Positions 8,096 to 17,703 of a stretch of 64,000 nt of DNA are shown here, in pieces; the stretch's first letter is position 1; each line of letters begins with the position of its first letter. The DNA comes from Eubacteriales bacterium (GTDB taxonomy: Bacteria; Bacillota; Clostridia; Tissierellales; GPF-1): positions 36,469 to 100,468 of the forward strand of contig DAOUQF010000010.1 of the NCBI GenBank assembly GCA_030625815.1, in the 5' to 3' direction. A program made the position numbers and the translations under genes. The notes beneath the pieces were generated by a model. It had not been told where the DNA came from and ran no database searches. It saw only the letters and a list, made by a program, of their open reading frames with translations.

Positions 8096-10657
8096 ATGAT
8101 TTATCATTTTACTGAAAAGATGACGCCAGGTCTGTCTCAGGTGGGCGGCAAGGCCAAAGCGCTGATCGAAACAACTCAGGCGGGATTTCCGGTGCCGGAG
8201 GGCATCGCGCTTTCTGTCGCATTTTTTCAGCCGTGGCTGGACGATGTGAAAAGCTCCGATACATTTAAGGCAGCGATTGACGAACCGACCAAAGAAAATT
8301 GCGATGAGGTGAAAGCCTTGGCGGAGGCCATGCGGTTTGACGAAGTGCAAAGCGCTGTGTTTAGCAAAGCTTTTGATGCATTGCAGGGCGAGCTCTTTGC
8401 CGTGCGGTCCTCTTCACCGGAAGAAGACCTGAAAGGCACCAGCTTTGCCGGCATGTATGAAACAATTCTTGGCACGAAGAGGGAAGTGGTTGAAGAAACC
8501 ATCGCCTGCGCATTCTCGTCTTGTTTTGATGTTCGAGTCATGGCGTACAAAAAGCAGAATGGTCTGGATCTTTCTGGTACAAGCAGCGCTGTCATTGTGC
8601 AGAAGCAGATCGCTTCAGATGTCAGCGGCGTGGGCTTTTCTCTGAATCCTTTGAACAATTGCTACGATGAAGTGGTGATCAACGCCTCTTTTGGCCTGGG
8701 TGAAGCTATTGTATCCGGGATTGTGACACCGGATCATTATGTTTATGATGCTGCTGCGAAAAAGATCATTGAAAAGAAAGTGAATAAAAAAGAGATCGCC
8801 CTTTGGCTGAAGGAAGACGGCGGCATTGAAGAAAAAGAGAACGAAGAGAAAGAGAAACAAGCGCTGAGCGACGAACAGATCGTGGAGCTGTCGAATCTAA
8901 TTAAAAAGTGCGAAGCGCACTATGGGACCCCCATGGATACGGAATGGGCCTATGAAAACGGGAAGCTGTACCTGCTTCAATCACGCCCCATTACGACGCA
9001 TCTGCCATTCTTTGAGGAACTCTTAACGGAACCAGGCGAGCCGAAACGGTTTTATATCGATCTGATGGTGTTGACCCAGGGCTTTGACGAGCCGATGAGT
9101 GTCTTGGGGATGGAGCTCTGGGCGAAGATGCTGTTCAAAATAAAGTTTGATATGATGAGTCCGCAAGCAAATGGGACTTGTCCGGCCATTAACGGAAGGG
9201 AATATTTGAACGTGACCGCCATTCAGAAGCTGGTGGGAAAGAAAAATACGCGAAAGTTATTCGGTAGCTATGACGGAAATATTAGAAAGATTTTTGATGC
9301 CATTGATCTGGAGGCCCACCCTTTTGAGGGGAAACCGGAGGGGACAGAGAAATTAAAGAGCAACATGTTCAAGGCTGTGATTGCCATGCTTCCGGGAACC
9401 GTTAAGTCGATCTTTTCCGACCATGCCTCTGTTGTCAAGGACTACAATAAGACGGCAGAAGCAGTGTTGGAAGCCGCGCGAAGCCTGAAAAAGGATGCGG
9501 ACTTTGAAGAGAACGCGCAGTCGATTCTTAAATTACTACTGACGATCATGGGAACCGTGGGGATCTTGTACGCGGGTATGCTGGCACAAAACAGTATCAA
9601 AAAAAGTTTCAAGGGGGAGGATGTCGAGAAAGAATTTGCTGCCATGAGTATGGACCTGGATGGCAATCCGACCAGCGAGATGGGGCATCTGCTCTTTGAT
9701 CTGGCGGCTATGGAGGAGTTCAAGGGCGTTTTTTCCAGGGAAGATTTTATTGAGAAGGCGGAGAATACAGCATTCAGTGAAATCTTTATGAAGAAGTTTG
9801 ATGAATTTATGCGGAAGTATGCGGTCCGCGGATTTAAGGAGATTGATGTGGCTTCGATTAGGATCTACGAAGATCTTGGGCTGCTTTATGACAAGTTGAT
9901 CGCGATCAACACGGAAGAGAACCAGATTCTCACGGTAAAAGGAAAAAGACAGGACGCTTATGATAGGCTTCACAAGACTGCGAAAGAAAAGGGATTTGAA
10001 AAGAAATTTGTAAGAACAGCCGAGAAGCTTCAAGCGACCTTAGGGTACCGGGAGCATCCCAAATATGTAATCGTGTATGTCTTTGCCATGCTCCACGATA
10101 TCTGCCTGGAAATGGCGGAGGAATGGGTGGAACAGTGTCGGATTGATAAGCCTTATGATATTTTCGATTTGACCTCAAATGAAATTTCTCAGGCGCAAAA
10201 GGATGCGGGTTTTGATATGCGCGCGGCCCGTGAGAAGAATCTGGAAGGCTATAAAAAAGTAGCCCATGTAAAGGAATGGCCATTGGTCATTGATTCCCGA
10301 GGCAAGATATATAAACCCGAGCTGGAAATCAAGGATGGGGACATTATTGGAGATGCGATTGCACCTGGAAAAGTCATCGGAAGAGCCAAGGTTTTGCATG
10401 CGCCGTATGAGAAATCGTTGGAACCTGGAGAAATTCTGGTTGCCAGAGCCACCGAGCCATCGTGGACGCCGATCTTTACCAATGCTGCCGGTGTTGTGAT
10501 GGAGGTTGGCGGACCGCTTCAACATGGTGGCATTATCGCCAGGGAGTACGGCATTCCTTGTGTGAGCGGCCTGATCGGCATTATGGAGTTGATCAAGGAC
10601 GGCGATCTGCTGGAGGTTGATGGGTATCATGGTGTTGTGAAAATATTGGAGGCTTAA
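8096..10657 (+). CDS. Rifampin phosphotransferase-like / PEP synthase-like enzyme
   Basis: The 853-residue protein has the three-part build of the rifampin phosphotransferase (Rph) family. The N-terminal ATP-grasp (PPDK N) domain has VGGKAKAL near residue 17, FAVRSSSPEED near 101 and DTEWAYENGKLYLLQSRP near 281. It is followed by a long variable middle domain and a C-terminal swivelling phosphohistidine domain with the motif GGPLQHGGIIAREYGIP, in which the catalytic histidine is H810, 44 residues from the end. Length and layout match Rph (about 865 residues) rather than PEP synthase, which has a further PEP-binding TIM barrel. The usual T-H-G-A around the histidine is changed to Q-H-G-G. The neighbouring TetR and exporter remnant support a drug-modifying role, but substrate is unproven. 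Confidence 0.75.
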   Translation: MIYHFTEKMTPGLSQVGGKAKALIETTQAGFPVPEGIALSVAFFQPWLDDVKSSDTFKAAIDEPTKENCDEVKALAEAMRFDEVQSAVFSKAFDALQGELFAVRSSSPEEDLKGTSFAGMYETILGTKREVVEETIACAFSSCFDVRVMAYKKQNGLDLSGTSSAVIVQKQIASDVSGVGFSLNPLNNCYDEVVINASFGLGEAIVSGIVTPDHYVYDAAAKKIIEKKVNKKEIALWLKEDGGIEEKENEEKEKQALSDEQIVELSNLIKKCEAHYGTPMDTEWAYENGKLYLLQSRPITTHLPFFEELLTEPGEPKRFYIDLMVLTQGFDEPMSVLGMELWAKMLFKIKFDMMSPQANGTCPAINGREYLNVTAIQKLVGKKNTRKLFGSYDGNIRKIFDAIDLEAHPFEGKPEGTEKLKSNMFKAVIAMLPGTVKSIFSDHASVVKDYNKTAEAVLEAARSLKKDADFEENAQSILKLLLTIMGTVGILYAGMLAQNSIKKSFKGEDVEKEFAAMSMDLDGNPTSEMGHLLFDLAAMEEFKGVFSREDFIEKAENTAFSEIFMKKFDEFMRKYAVRGFKEIDVASIRIYEDLGLLYDKLIAINTEENQILTVKGKRQDAYDRLHKTAKEKGFEKKFVRTAEKLQATLGYREHPKYVIVYVFAMLHDICLEMAEEWVEQCRIDKPYDIFDLTSNEISQAQKDAGFDMRAAREKNLEGYKKVAHVKEWPLVIDSRGKIYKPELEIKDGDIIGDAIAPGKVIGRAKVLHAPYEKSLEPGEILVARATEPSWTPIFTNAAGVVMEVGGPLQHGGIIAREYGIPCVSGLIGIMELIKDGDLLEVDGYHGVVKILEA

Positions 10658-10844
10658 AGAGTGCGTGATTTGGTAGGCATCCGGAATTATTGGAAGACTA
10701 CCTACCAAGGGATGATGAAATTCAGCGAAACTGTAAAAAATTCAAGATCAGGATTTTGCAACTCTCGGCAGTGTGAAAAAATAGGAATTTGGACGAGCGC
10801 GATGAAATAATTCTTTTCGCTGAAAATCATTTAGAAAGTAAAGC

Positions 10845-10905
10845 AAAAAGTTGCCACCTTCATTAAATTCTTTGTCAGAATTCAAATGAGGATGGCAACT
10901 TTTTA
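10845..10905. terminator. Bidirectional terminator between convergent genes
   Basis: A long hairpin (AAAAAGTTGCCA ... TGGCAACTTTTT with matching inner arms around CTTCATT/AATGAGG) has T-runs in both directions. It can end both the Rph-like gene on the plus strand and the membrane protein gene on the minus strand. The rest of 10658-11040 holds only a short inverted repeat near the start (TTGGTAGG..CCTACCAA) and no gene. Confidence 0.75.
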
Positions 10906-11040
10906 TTTAGTACCGTTTTGATTTACCCTACCGGCTTGCGCGATGTACGACTTTTGTCATTTCATCTACCTGTTCGATCCATTCGGGACGAAATGCTTGA
11001 CGCCATAACATGAGTCTATAGGTGAAATATTATTAATAGC

Positions 11041-11592
11041 TTATGAAGAGATGGCAGATGGATTGAATCCTTTGAAGATCAGCCAATTCGCTAAAACAAA
11101 TTCATTTAAAACGATTGGAAGATATAAAAACATCGATGGGGAAGCGAGGTCAGTTATTTCTACGAGGTTCACGATGATCAGTATGATCGCTGCGAGGAAA
11201 CCCCAAATTGATAACCAACGAGGAACAAGTTTTGATTTATATAATAGATAATAAAAAAAGAATGCAGCGACTGCAAAAATGTATCCATGATACAAATGAA
11301 TAAATTTGTAAATTTCAAGAGATGAGGTGCTAGAAATTAAAAACAAAATTCCAGTGACAATCAAAAGTGCACCTTCAAATCCCCGTAAGAGGAGGTACCA
11401 TCGAGATGTTTTTTTACCATATGGCTTAAAGAATGGGAACATGATGATGGCAATCACGATAACGCCAATACCACTAAGTGCTTCAGCCAGCATGATGACC
11501 ATCTTTGAATCTAGGACTGCGCTTGCTAAAACTGCATATGCAAATAAAATTAATGCTCCAACAATTATTGCTTTTTTTCTGTGTAATTTCAT
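11041..11592 (-). CDS. DUF4386-type membrane protein
   Basis: The 183-residue protein has about six hydrophobic helices and the typical C-terminal signature of DUF4386 proteins: a P-I-V-L-N-E-F-V-L-A-N-W-L-I pattern followed by K-G-F-N. The start at 11592 is chosen because GGAGGGAAGA precedes it; an upstream in-frame start at 11631 has no such site. Function is unknown. It stands alone, convergent with the Rph-like gene. Confidence 0.75.
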   Translation of the reverse strand: MKLHRKKAIIVGALILFAYAVLASAVLDSKMVIMLAEALSGIGVIVIAIIMFPFFKPYGKKTSRWYLLLRGFEGALLIVTGILFLISSTSSLEIYKFIHLYHGYIFAVAAFFFYYLLYKSKLVPRWLSIWGFLAAIILIIVNLVEITDLASPSMFLYLPIVLNEFVLANWLIFKGFNPSAISS

Positions 11593-11930
11593 TCTTCCCT
11601 CCTGAACGGTTACCACCAAATTTTTTAGCAAATGAATTGCACCTTGACTGTGAGTTTATTGCGAAAAGCATGTGCATTCTTCTATATCGTACCCATTTTG
11701 AAACCGAACCCTTATAAAATTAATGATTGATAGGGCTTGTATGGTACTGTTTTTGTAATGATTAATTGAAGTGTTATGGTCCAAGAATTGGACTGTGATG
11801 GTATTCTTGTTTTGTTCCCTCCAAGTTTGAGTACATATATTAAGACAGTGCTAGTGGACTTATTCCTTCAGTCTGATGGTGCGGTTGTTGGTTTTTTTGA
11901 AAATAAAAACAAAGCTTGGAGGTAGAGGCA

Positions 11931-12422
11931 ATGGGTGAGGAAAAAACCGGTTCCATGTGGATGAGAAGTCTCGTTATTGTTTACTCATATCATCATAACA
12001 ATACTGCTAAAATTGCGCATGAATTTTCAGAGGTACTGCATGCTGAGGTAAAGACTCCAGAACAGGTTATTGTGGAAGAACTTCAAGGGTATGATCTTAT
12101 CGGTTTCGGAGCAGGCATCGATAGCGGAAGGCACTATAAGCCCTTGCTTGATTTAGTTGACAGATTGCCGAGTGTTCATAAGAAGGCTGGGTTTATCTTC
12201 TCGACAAGTGGAATGCAGGGGGACGACAAGGTTGAAAAAGATCATTCACTGCTACGAGAAAAGCTGGAATCGAAGGGATATACAATAGTAGGCGAGTTTA
12301 GCTGCAAAGGCTATAATACAAATAGCTTCCTTAAGTATTTTGGAGGAATGAACAAGGGCAGGCCAAATCGTGAGGACCTAGAGCATGCAAAAGTATTTGC
12401 GCGAGGCCTGAAGGGATCCTGA
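11931..12422 (+). CDS. Flavodoxin family protein
   Basis: The 163-residue protein begins its core with V-I-V-Y-S-Y-H-H-N-N-T-A-K-I-A, a flavodoxin-type FMN-phosphate loop, and has the second-strand motif DLIGFGAGIDSGRHYKPL near residue 60 and FIFSTSGMQG near 90. These match the flavodoxin-like group often linked to oxidative-stress or menaquinone-type reductions. The start at 11931 follows GGAGGT seven bases upstream. It is monocistronic, with a terminator downstream. Confidence 0.8.
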   Translation: MGEEKTGSMWMRSLVIVYSYHHNNTAKIAHEFSEVLHAEVKTPEQVIVEELQGYDLIGFGAGIDSGRHYKPLLDLVDRLPSVHKKAGFIFSTSGMQGDDKVEKDHSLLREKLESKGYTIVGEFSCKGYNTNSFLKYFGGMNKGRPNREDLEHAKVFARGLKGS

Positions 12423-12530
12423 TAAAGCTGCGAAAGATAAAGAGCGTTTATAACTTTTCTAGCTCATACATAGTGGTTTCCTATTGAAAATAGGATTTTG
12501 GAGTGAACAATGAAAAGCATATGAGTCATG

Positions 12531-12574
12531 AAGCATCTGTTGATCGAAGAAATTCGAAAGTCAGATGCTTTTTT
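12531..12574 (+). terminator. Terminator after the flavodoxin gene
   Basis: AAGCATCTG (12531-12539) pairs with CAGATGCTT (12562-12570), followed by a T-run to 12574. Confidence 0.7.
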
Positions 12575-12667
12575 GGATATTTGAGTGAAATTTTGGATCG
12601 ATTGAGTTATACTCGAGTATACGAACGGTTAGCAGAAAAGCTTCAAGTTTGAGAGGGGGGATTCATC

Positions 12668-13441
12668 GTGAAGAAAATGATTGTTTCAGATCTTGACGGA
12701 ACACTTTTAAAAAGTGATAAAACAGTTTCAGTGCATTCGATTGAAGTTCTACGATCAATGGAGGAGAAGGGGATTCAAGTGGTTTTTGCAACGGCGAGAC
12801 CTCCCAGAGACGCATTTGAATTGATACCTGATTCATTACAGAATGAATTTGTCATCTGTTACAATGGGGCAATTATTTATCGAGACGCGGATGTTTTATA
12901 CAGTAAAGAGGTATCTCGACAAACCGTTCTGGAAATTGTCGGGGTGGCGAAAAGCTTCGAGCTCAATAATATTTGTGTGGAAGTGAATGACCGGTTGTAC
13001 TCAAATTTTGATGTTGCAACTGTTTTTGGCAAGAGTCCATTCGAGTCTGTGGATTTTACAAAATTTGATTTTCACAAAGCGTATAAAGTGATGATTTATG
13101 CGGATGAAAGAATAACCGCCGATTTCCTTTCACATTTGCCCAAAGAATGCAGAGGTGTGATTACAGATGACGGGACATTATGTCAGATTATGCATGCTGA
13201 TGTAACCAAGTGGAATAGCATTGCAACCTTATTGGATCATTTTGATCTGAATCATTCCGATGTCATTGCCTTTGGCGATGACTTTAATGATATGGAAATG
13301 ATAGAAAATTGCGGAGTTGGTGTTGCGATGGGAAATGCGGTTGATGAGTTGAAATCCGTTGCTGATTTTGTAACAAAAAGCAATGATGAAGATGGCGTTG
13401 CGGCTTTCTTGCAGGATCAAGGATGTTTGTGGATCAAGTAG
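12668..13441 (+). CDS. HAD-superfamily Cof-type phosphatase
   Basis: The 257-residue protein has all HAD motifs of the Cof/YbjI type IIB group: S-D-L-D-G-T-L-L with nucleophile D8 and D10, a T-A-R-P motif II, a lysine near residue 180, and the motif IV pattern FGDDFNDMEMIENCGVGVAMGNA. Members dephosphorylate sugar phosphates, pyridoxal phosphate or FMN with low specificity. The ribosome site GAGAGGGGGG precedes the ATG. The gene ends just before the ileS leader and is not obviously part of that unit. Confidence 0.88.
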   Translation: MKKMIVSDLDGTLLKSDKTVSVHSIEVLRSMEEKGIQVVFATARPPRDAFELIPDSLQNEFVICYNGAIIYRDADVLYSKEVSRQTVLEIVGVAKSFELNNICVEVNDRLYSNFDVATVFGKSPFESVDFTKFDFHKAYKVMIYADERITADFLSHLPKECRGVITDDGTLCQIMHADVTKWNSIATLLDHFDLNHSDVIAFGDDFNDMEMIENCGVGVAMGNAVDELKSVADFVTKSNDEDGVAAFLQDQGCLWIK

Positions 13442-13534
13442 TCGGTGTATATGCATAAATTGTTGAATCGGTGGTAGTAAATAAATGATATGCATCTGCT
13501 TTGCGGTCGAAAAAAGAATGGTTATGAAGTCCGC

Positions 13535-13563
13535 TTGACAAACCAAAATTCGTAAGGTACGAT
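13535..13563 (+). promoter_or_regulatory. Promoter of the ileS leader
   Basis: TTGACA at 13535-13540, a 17-base spacer and TACGAT at 13558-13563 form a near-consensus sigma-A promoter, placing the transcript start near 13570 at the 5' edge of the T-box leader. Confidence 0.75.
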
Positions 13564-13569
13564 AAGGAA

Positions 13570-13810
13570 CAGAAAAGCAATGAGCAGGACGGTTAAAGGC
13601 AACCGATGGTGTAGAGAGATAATTCACCGGCTGAAAGGTTATCCGAATCGATCTTTAGCAAATCACCTGTGAGCTTGAATTCCTGAACAGAGTAAGGGAT
13701 TCCGGTCCAAGCCGTTATCTTGTTGAAGCGACAAGACGTATTTGTCTTGTAAGTAGGGTGGTACCGCGGAGTTTTCGTCCCTAGATCTTTTGATCTAGGG
13801 GCTTTTTTTA
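13570..13810 (+). ncRNA. T-box leader controlling ileS
   Basis: The leader contains the diagnostic T-box sequence AGGGTGGTACCGCGG (about 13755-13769), which pairs with the acceptor end of uncharged tRNA. It ends in the terminator CCCTAGATC..GATCTAGGG (13779-13800) followed by T7. Stem I covers the 5' half, and an ATC isoleucine specifier triplet is available at 13647-13649 (a second ATC follows at 13651), so the exact specifier is tentative. Low charged tRNA-Ile should favour the antiterminator and ileS expression. Confidence 0.93.
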
Positions 13811-13835
13811 TTTGAAAAAAGAGAGGAAGATAAAA

Positions 13836-16800
13836 ATGGCTAGATTTGAAGCATTGTCCAAATTGCCGGTAAAGGAAAAAGAAGCCCAAATCCGAGCGAA
13901 CTGGGAAGCAATGGATTTATTAAAGCAGAGCATTGAAACCCGAGAGGGAAACGAGCGATTTGTATTCTACGAGGGTCCGCCGACAGCAAACGGACATCCA
14001 GGCATTCATCATGTAATCGCCAGAACCTTGAAGGATGGGGTTTGTCGATTCAAAACGATGCAGGGATACCAAGTGAAGCGAAAAGCCGGTTGGGATACCC
14101 ATGGTCTTCCCGTTGAGATCGAAGTGGAGAAGACTTTAGGCTTGAATGATAAGACGGAGATTGAAGCTTACGGCATTCATAACTTCAACGAGCAGTGTAA
14201 AACCTCTGTCTTTAAGTATGAAGGCGAATGGCGTGAAATGACCAAGCAGATGGCATACTTGATCGATCTTGACAATCCGTATGTTACCTTGGAAAACGAC
14301 TATATCGAAACCGAATGGTGGATCCTGAACAAGTTTTTCAAAGAGGGATATATCTACGAAGGACATAAAATCTTACCGTATTGCCCGCGTTGCGGAACTG
14401 GTCTTGCATCCCACGAGGTTGCTCAAGGGTATGAAGAAATCACGTCTCAAACGGTCGTGGTTAAAATGAAGCGCACCGGCACGGAAGCGGAAAACGAGTA
14501 TTTTCTTGTATGGACAACAACACCTTGGACATTGGCTGCCAATGTGGCGATTGCCGTGAATCCAAAAGAGACATATCTGAAGGTGCTTTCCAAAGAATCC
14601 AATGAAGTGTACTATGTCGGAAAATCCTTGGTGGATCAGGTGATTGAAGGCGAGTACGAAGTTCTTGAAACCCTTTCTGGCACAGACTTGGAGTATATGG
14701 AATACGAGCAATTGATGCCGTTTACGGAAATCGACAAAAAGGCGTTCTTTGTGACACTTGCGGATTATGTTACCATGTCAGACGGTACCGGATTGGTTCA
14801 TATCGCTCCGGCCTTTGGCGAGGATGATTATCAAGTGGGCAAGGTATACAATCTGCCAGTGGTTCAACCGGTTGACGAACAAGGCAAGTATACAACCACC
14901 CCTTGGGCAGGGCGATTCGTAACCGATGATGATTTGGCTATTGAGATCGTCAAATACTTGGCGGGCAAGAATCAATTATTCAAACGCAAGAAGATGAAGC
15001 ATAACTACCCGCATTGCTGGAGATGTAAAACACCGCTCTTGTATTACGCGAAACCAAGCTGGTACATCGAGATGACAAAATTGAAAGATCAGTTGATCGA
15101 AAACAACAATAACGTGGAGTGGTATCCGGGTTATGTGGGCGAGAAGCGATTCGGCAACTGGTTGGAAAACCTCAACGATTGGGCGATTTCAAGAAGCCGA
15201 TACTGGGGAACGCCGTTGAATGTTTGGCGTTGTGATTCTTGCGATCATACCGACAGTGTGGGTTCACGCAAGGAATTGGTGGAACGTGCCATCGAGGACA
15301 TCGATGAATCCATCGAGTTGCACCGTCCATACGTGGACGATGTTCATATTACCTGCGAGAAGTGCGGCAGCCGCATGACAAGAGTCAAGGAAGTTATCGA
15401 TTGCTGGTTTGACTCCGGTGCTATGCCGTTTGCGCAGCTTCACTATCCGTTTGAAAACAAGGATACTTTCGAGGAAAACTTCCCGGCAGACTTTATCTGC
15501 GAGGGGATCGATCAAACCCGCGGATGGTTCTACTCCTTGTTGGCAATCTCAACATTTGTAACAGGAAAATCACCGTACAAGCGCGTTTTGGTCAATGATT
15601 TGATCCTTGATAAAGACGGCAAGAAAATGAGCAAGTCAAAAGGAAATGCTGTTGATCCGTTTAAAATGTTTGAACAATATGGGGCGGATGCCTTGCGCTG
15701 GTACTTGCTGTATGTATCGCCGGCATGGACGCCAACCAAGTTCGATGAAAGTGGTTTGAAGGAAGTCTTAAGCAAGTTCTTCAATACCACGCAAAATGTC
15801 TATAACTTCTTTACACTGTATGCCAATACGGATGATGTCGATCCAAAGGAATTCTTTGTTCCTGTGGAAGAGCGTCCAGAATTGGATCGTTGGATTCTGT
15901 CGAAATTCCAAAGCGTATTAAAAGAAGTATTGGAAGCGATGGATGGCTACGACATGAACAAGGTTGTTCGCCGCATTCAAGACTTTGTAAATGAAGATCT
16001 TTCCAACTGGTATATCCGTCGTTCTCGCCGCCGTTTCTGGGGTGGAGAGTTGAATCTTGACAAGAAGGCCGTATACAATACAACCTATGAAGTATTGGAG
16101 GGATTGGCACGGATGATCGCGCCGTTTGCGCCGTATTTGGCGGAAGAGATGTATCAAAAATTAACCGGGGAAGAATCGGTTCATCTTGCGATGTATCCAA
16201 AGCTGCAGCCGGAATTGATGGATGATCGTGTCGAAGAGCGAATGGACTTGGTTCGAACCTTGGTTACCCTGGGCCGCGGATCTCGTGAAGAAGCGAAGAT
16301 CAAGGTGCGCCAGCCGATCAGCAAGGTCATGGTGGACGGCAATCACGAAACATTGATTGGTGATTTGGTTCCGTTGATCCAGGAAGAGTTGAATGTGAAA
16401 GAAGTTGTATTCGAGCGTGATCTTCAAAGCTTTATGAACTTCACGATCAAGCCGAATTTCCGTGCAGTCGGTCCGAAATTGGGCAAGAAAATGGGTTTGT
16501 TCGGGAAGGCTTTGGCAGCTCTTGACGGAAGTGTTTATGCACCGAAGTTTGAAGCGGGGGAATCTGTTGCGTTAGATCTTGCGGGAGAAGAGTTTGTTGC
16601 GACTTCTGATGATGTTCAGGTGACCATTCAAGCCAAAGAAGGCTTCAATGTATCCATGGTGGACAATCAATTCTTGATCCTGGATACCGTGCTTTCCGAG
16701 GCGCTGATCCAAGAGGGATATGCACGGGAATTGGTTTCCAAGGTGCAAAATCTGAGAAAGACCAGCGGATTTGAAGTCACGGATCATATTCATATCTTCT

Positions 16801-16961
16801 TTGAAGGGGATGAAGAGATTCAAGCGGCAGTCGAAGCATTCGGGGCGTATATCCAAAAAGAAACCCTGGCAATTTCCATTGTAGCGAAATCAGGATTGGA
16901 TGAGAAGCAGAATTTGAATGGCCATGAGACAGGTCTTGCTGTTGAAAAGGTTGAAAAATAG
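13836..16961 (+). CDS. ileS: Isoleucyl-tRNA synthetase, IleRS2 type with GXHH motif
   Basis: The 1041-residue enzyme charges tRNA-Ile. It has the class I catalytic domain with GPPTANG near residue 47, the large CP1 editing insert, the KMSKS loop (K-K-M-S-K-S-K-G-N, encoded near 15626), and a long C-terminal tRNA-binding part without an obvious terminal zinc finger. This fits the eukaryote-like IleRS2 class, which tolerates mupirocin. The HIGH signature is not HXGH but G56-I-H-H59, a swapped GXHH form. The start at 13836 follows GAGAGGAAG; the in-frame ATG at 13812 lies in the terminator region. The T-box leader upstream controls expression. Confidence 0.95.
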   Translation: MARFEALSKLPVKEKEAQIRANWEAMDLLKQSIETREGNERFVFYEGPPTANGHPGIHHVIARTLKDGVCRFKTMQGYQVKRKAGWDTHGLPVEIEVEKTLGLNDKTEIEAYGIHNFNEQCKTSVFKYEGEWREMTKQMAYLIDLDNPYVTLENDYIETEWWILNKFFKEGYIYEGHKILPYCPRCGTGLASHEVAQGYEEITSQTVVVKMKRTGTEAENEYFLVWTTTPWTLAANVAIAVNPKETYLKVLSKESNEVYYVGKSLVDQVIEGEYEVLETLSGTDLEYMEYEQLMPFTEIDKKAFFVTLADYVTMSDGTGLVHIAPAFGEDDYQVGKVYNLPVVQPVDEQGKYTTTPWAGRFVTDDDLAIEIVKYLAGKNQLFKRKKMKHNYPHCWRCKTPLLYYAKPSWYIEMTKLKDQLIENNNNVEWYPGYVGEKRFGNWLENLNDWAISRSRYWGTPLNVWRCDSCDHTDSVGSRKELVERAIEDIDESIELHRPYVDDVHITCEKCGSRMTRVKEVIDCWFDSGAMPFAQLHYPFENKDTFEENFPADFICEGIDQTRGWFYSLLAISTFVTGKSPYKRVLVNDLILDKDGKKMSKSKGNAVDPFKMFEQYGADALRWYLLYVSPAWTPTKFDESGLKEVLSKFFNTTQNVYNFFTLYANTDDVDPKEFFVPVEERPELDRWILSKFQSVLKEVLEAMDGYDMNKVVRRIQDFVNEDLSNWYIRRSRRRFWGGELNLDKKAVYNTTYEVLEGLARMIAPFAPYLAEEMYQKLTGEESVHLAMYPKLQPELMDDRVEERMDLVRTLVTLGRGSREEAKIKVRQPISKVMVDGNHETLIGDLVPLIQEELNVKEVVFERDLQSFMNFTIKPNFRAVGPKLGKKMGLFGKALAALDGSVYAPKFEAGESVALDLAGEEFVATSDDVQVTIQAKEGFNVSMVDNQFLILDTVLSEALIQEGYARELVSKVQNLRKTSGFEVTDHIHIFFEGDEEIQAAVEAFGAYIQKETLAISIVAKSGLDEKQNLNGHETGLAVEKVEK

Positions 16962-16989
16962 GTTAAAAAGAATAATGTAAGGCAAAATG

Positions 16990-17037
16990 AAAGTCCGCAC
17001 TCTATTTATCTATAGGATGCGGACTTTACTCATTTTT
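16990..17037 (+). terminator. Terminator after ileS
   Basis: AAAGTCCGCA (16990-16999) pairs with TGCGGACTTT (17018-17027), followed by ACTCATTTTT. Confidence 0.75.
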
Positions 17038-17040
17038 AAT

Positions 17041-17444
17041 TATATTCACATTTCCTCCTTGATGTTCTTCCTGTTGATCGACTGGCGTTCAGTATTCTCA
17101 CTCAATGATCGTAATTTTTCTCGACCCGTTTATCCAGCTCAGCCGTTCTTCAGGAGAATTATAGGTGTTCGGTTAATAGTTTTTGGTGGAACCATCTCCT
17201 CTCTATGGATGTCTAGCATCCTTGTTACTTGTAATATACCACTTTATACTCATTCTAATCAGAATACTAGATATTGTGTGTTTTTCATTTGAATACACAA
17301 AGGACGCTATCCGATTACCATTGATTGGACAACGCCCATCATGCTTTGATTTCATTTGAAGTTTTTGGTGGACTCCCCTCCTTTTATTCTTTTCTCAGGC
17401 TGATCTACCTCATTTGCGAATTTGGATTGTTTCATCTTTCAACT
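17041..17444. other. Gene-free stretch before the tandem repeats
   Basis: No supported gene. Two similar stretches, around 17175 and 17357, share TTTTTGGTGGA followed by a C/T-rich run, which hints at decayed duplicated sequence. The plus and minus frames here are stop-riddled and show no recognisable family. Confidence 0.4.
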
Positions 17445-17703
17445 TGCATGTTTCGTGGTTCACTTGCATGTTTCATGGATCGCTTGCATGTTTCGTGGTT
17501 CACTTGCATGTTTCATGGTTCATTTGCATGTTTCGTGTTACACTAGCATGTTTCATCTTTCAACTTGCATGTTTCGTCTTGCACTTGCATGTTTCATGGA
17601 TCACTTACATGTTTCGTGGATCACTTGCATGTTTCGCAGTTCACTTGCATGGTTCATTTGCTACTAACATGGTTCATTTTCCAACTACATGGTTCTTTTC
17701 CAA
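17445..17703. repeat. Tandem array of a 20-bp unit (about 13 copies)
   Basis: The unit TGCATGTTTCRTGGTTCACT is repeated head-to-tail about 13 times, with two 21-base units and growing divergence toward the right end, where CATGTTTC becomes CATGGTTC. In the first copies G and A alternate at the variable position (GTTTCG/GTTTCA), giving a 40-bp higher-order period. Because 20 is not a multiple of three, all three forward frames read as 20-residue repeats, so the open frames over this array are artefacts. There is no spacer structure, so it is not a CRISPR. Confidence 0.9.

Noticed and set aside
17445..17703. Possible CRISPR array
   Set aside because: The copies are contiguous with no unique spacers, the unit is only 20 bp, and no cas gene is in the window.
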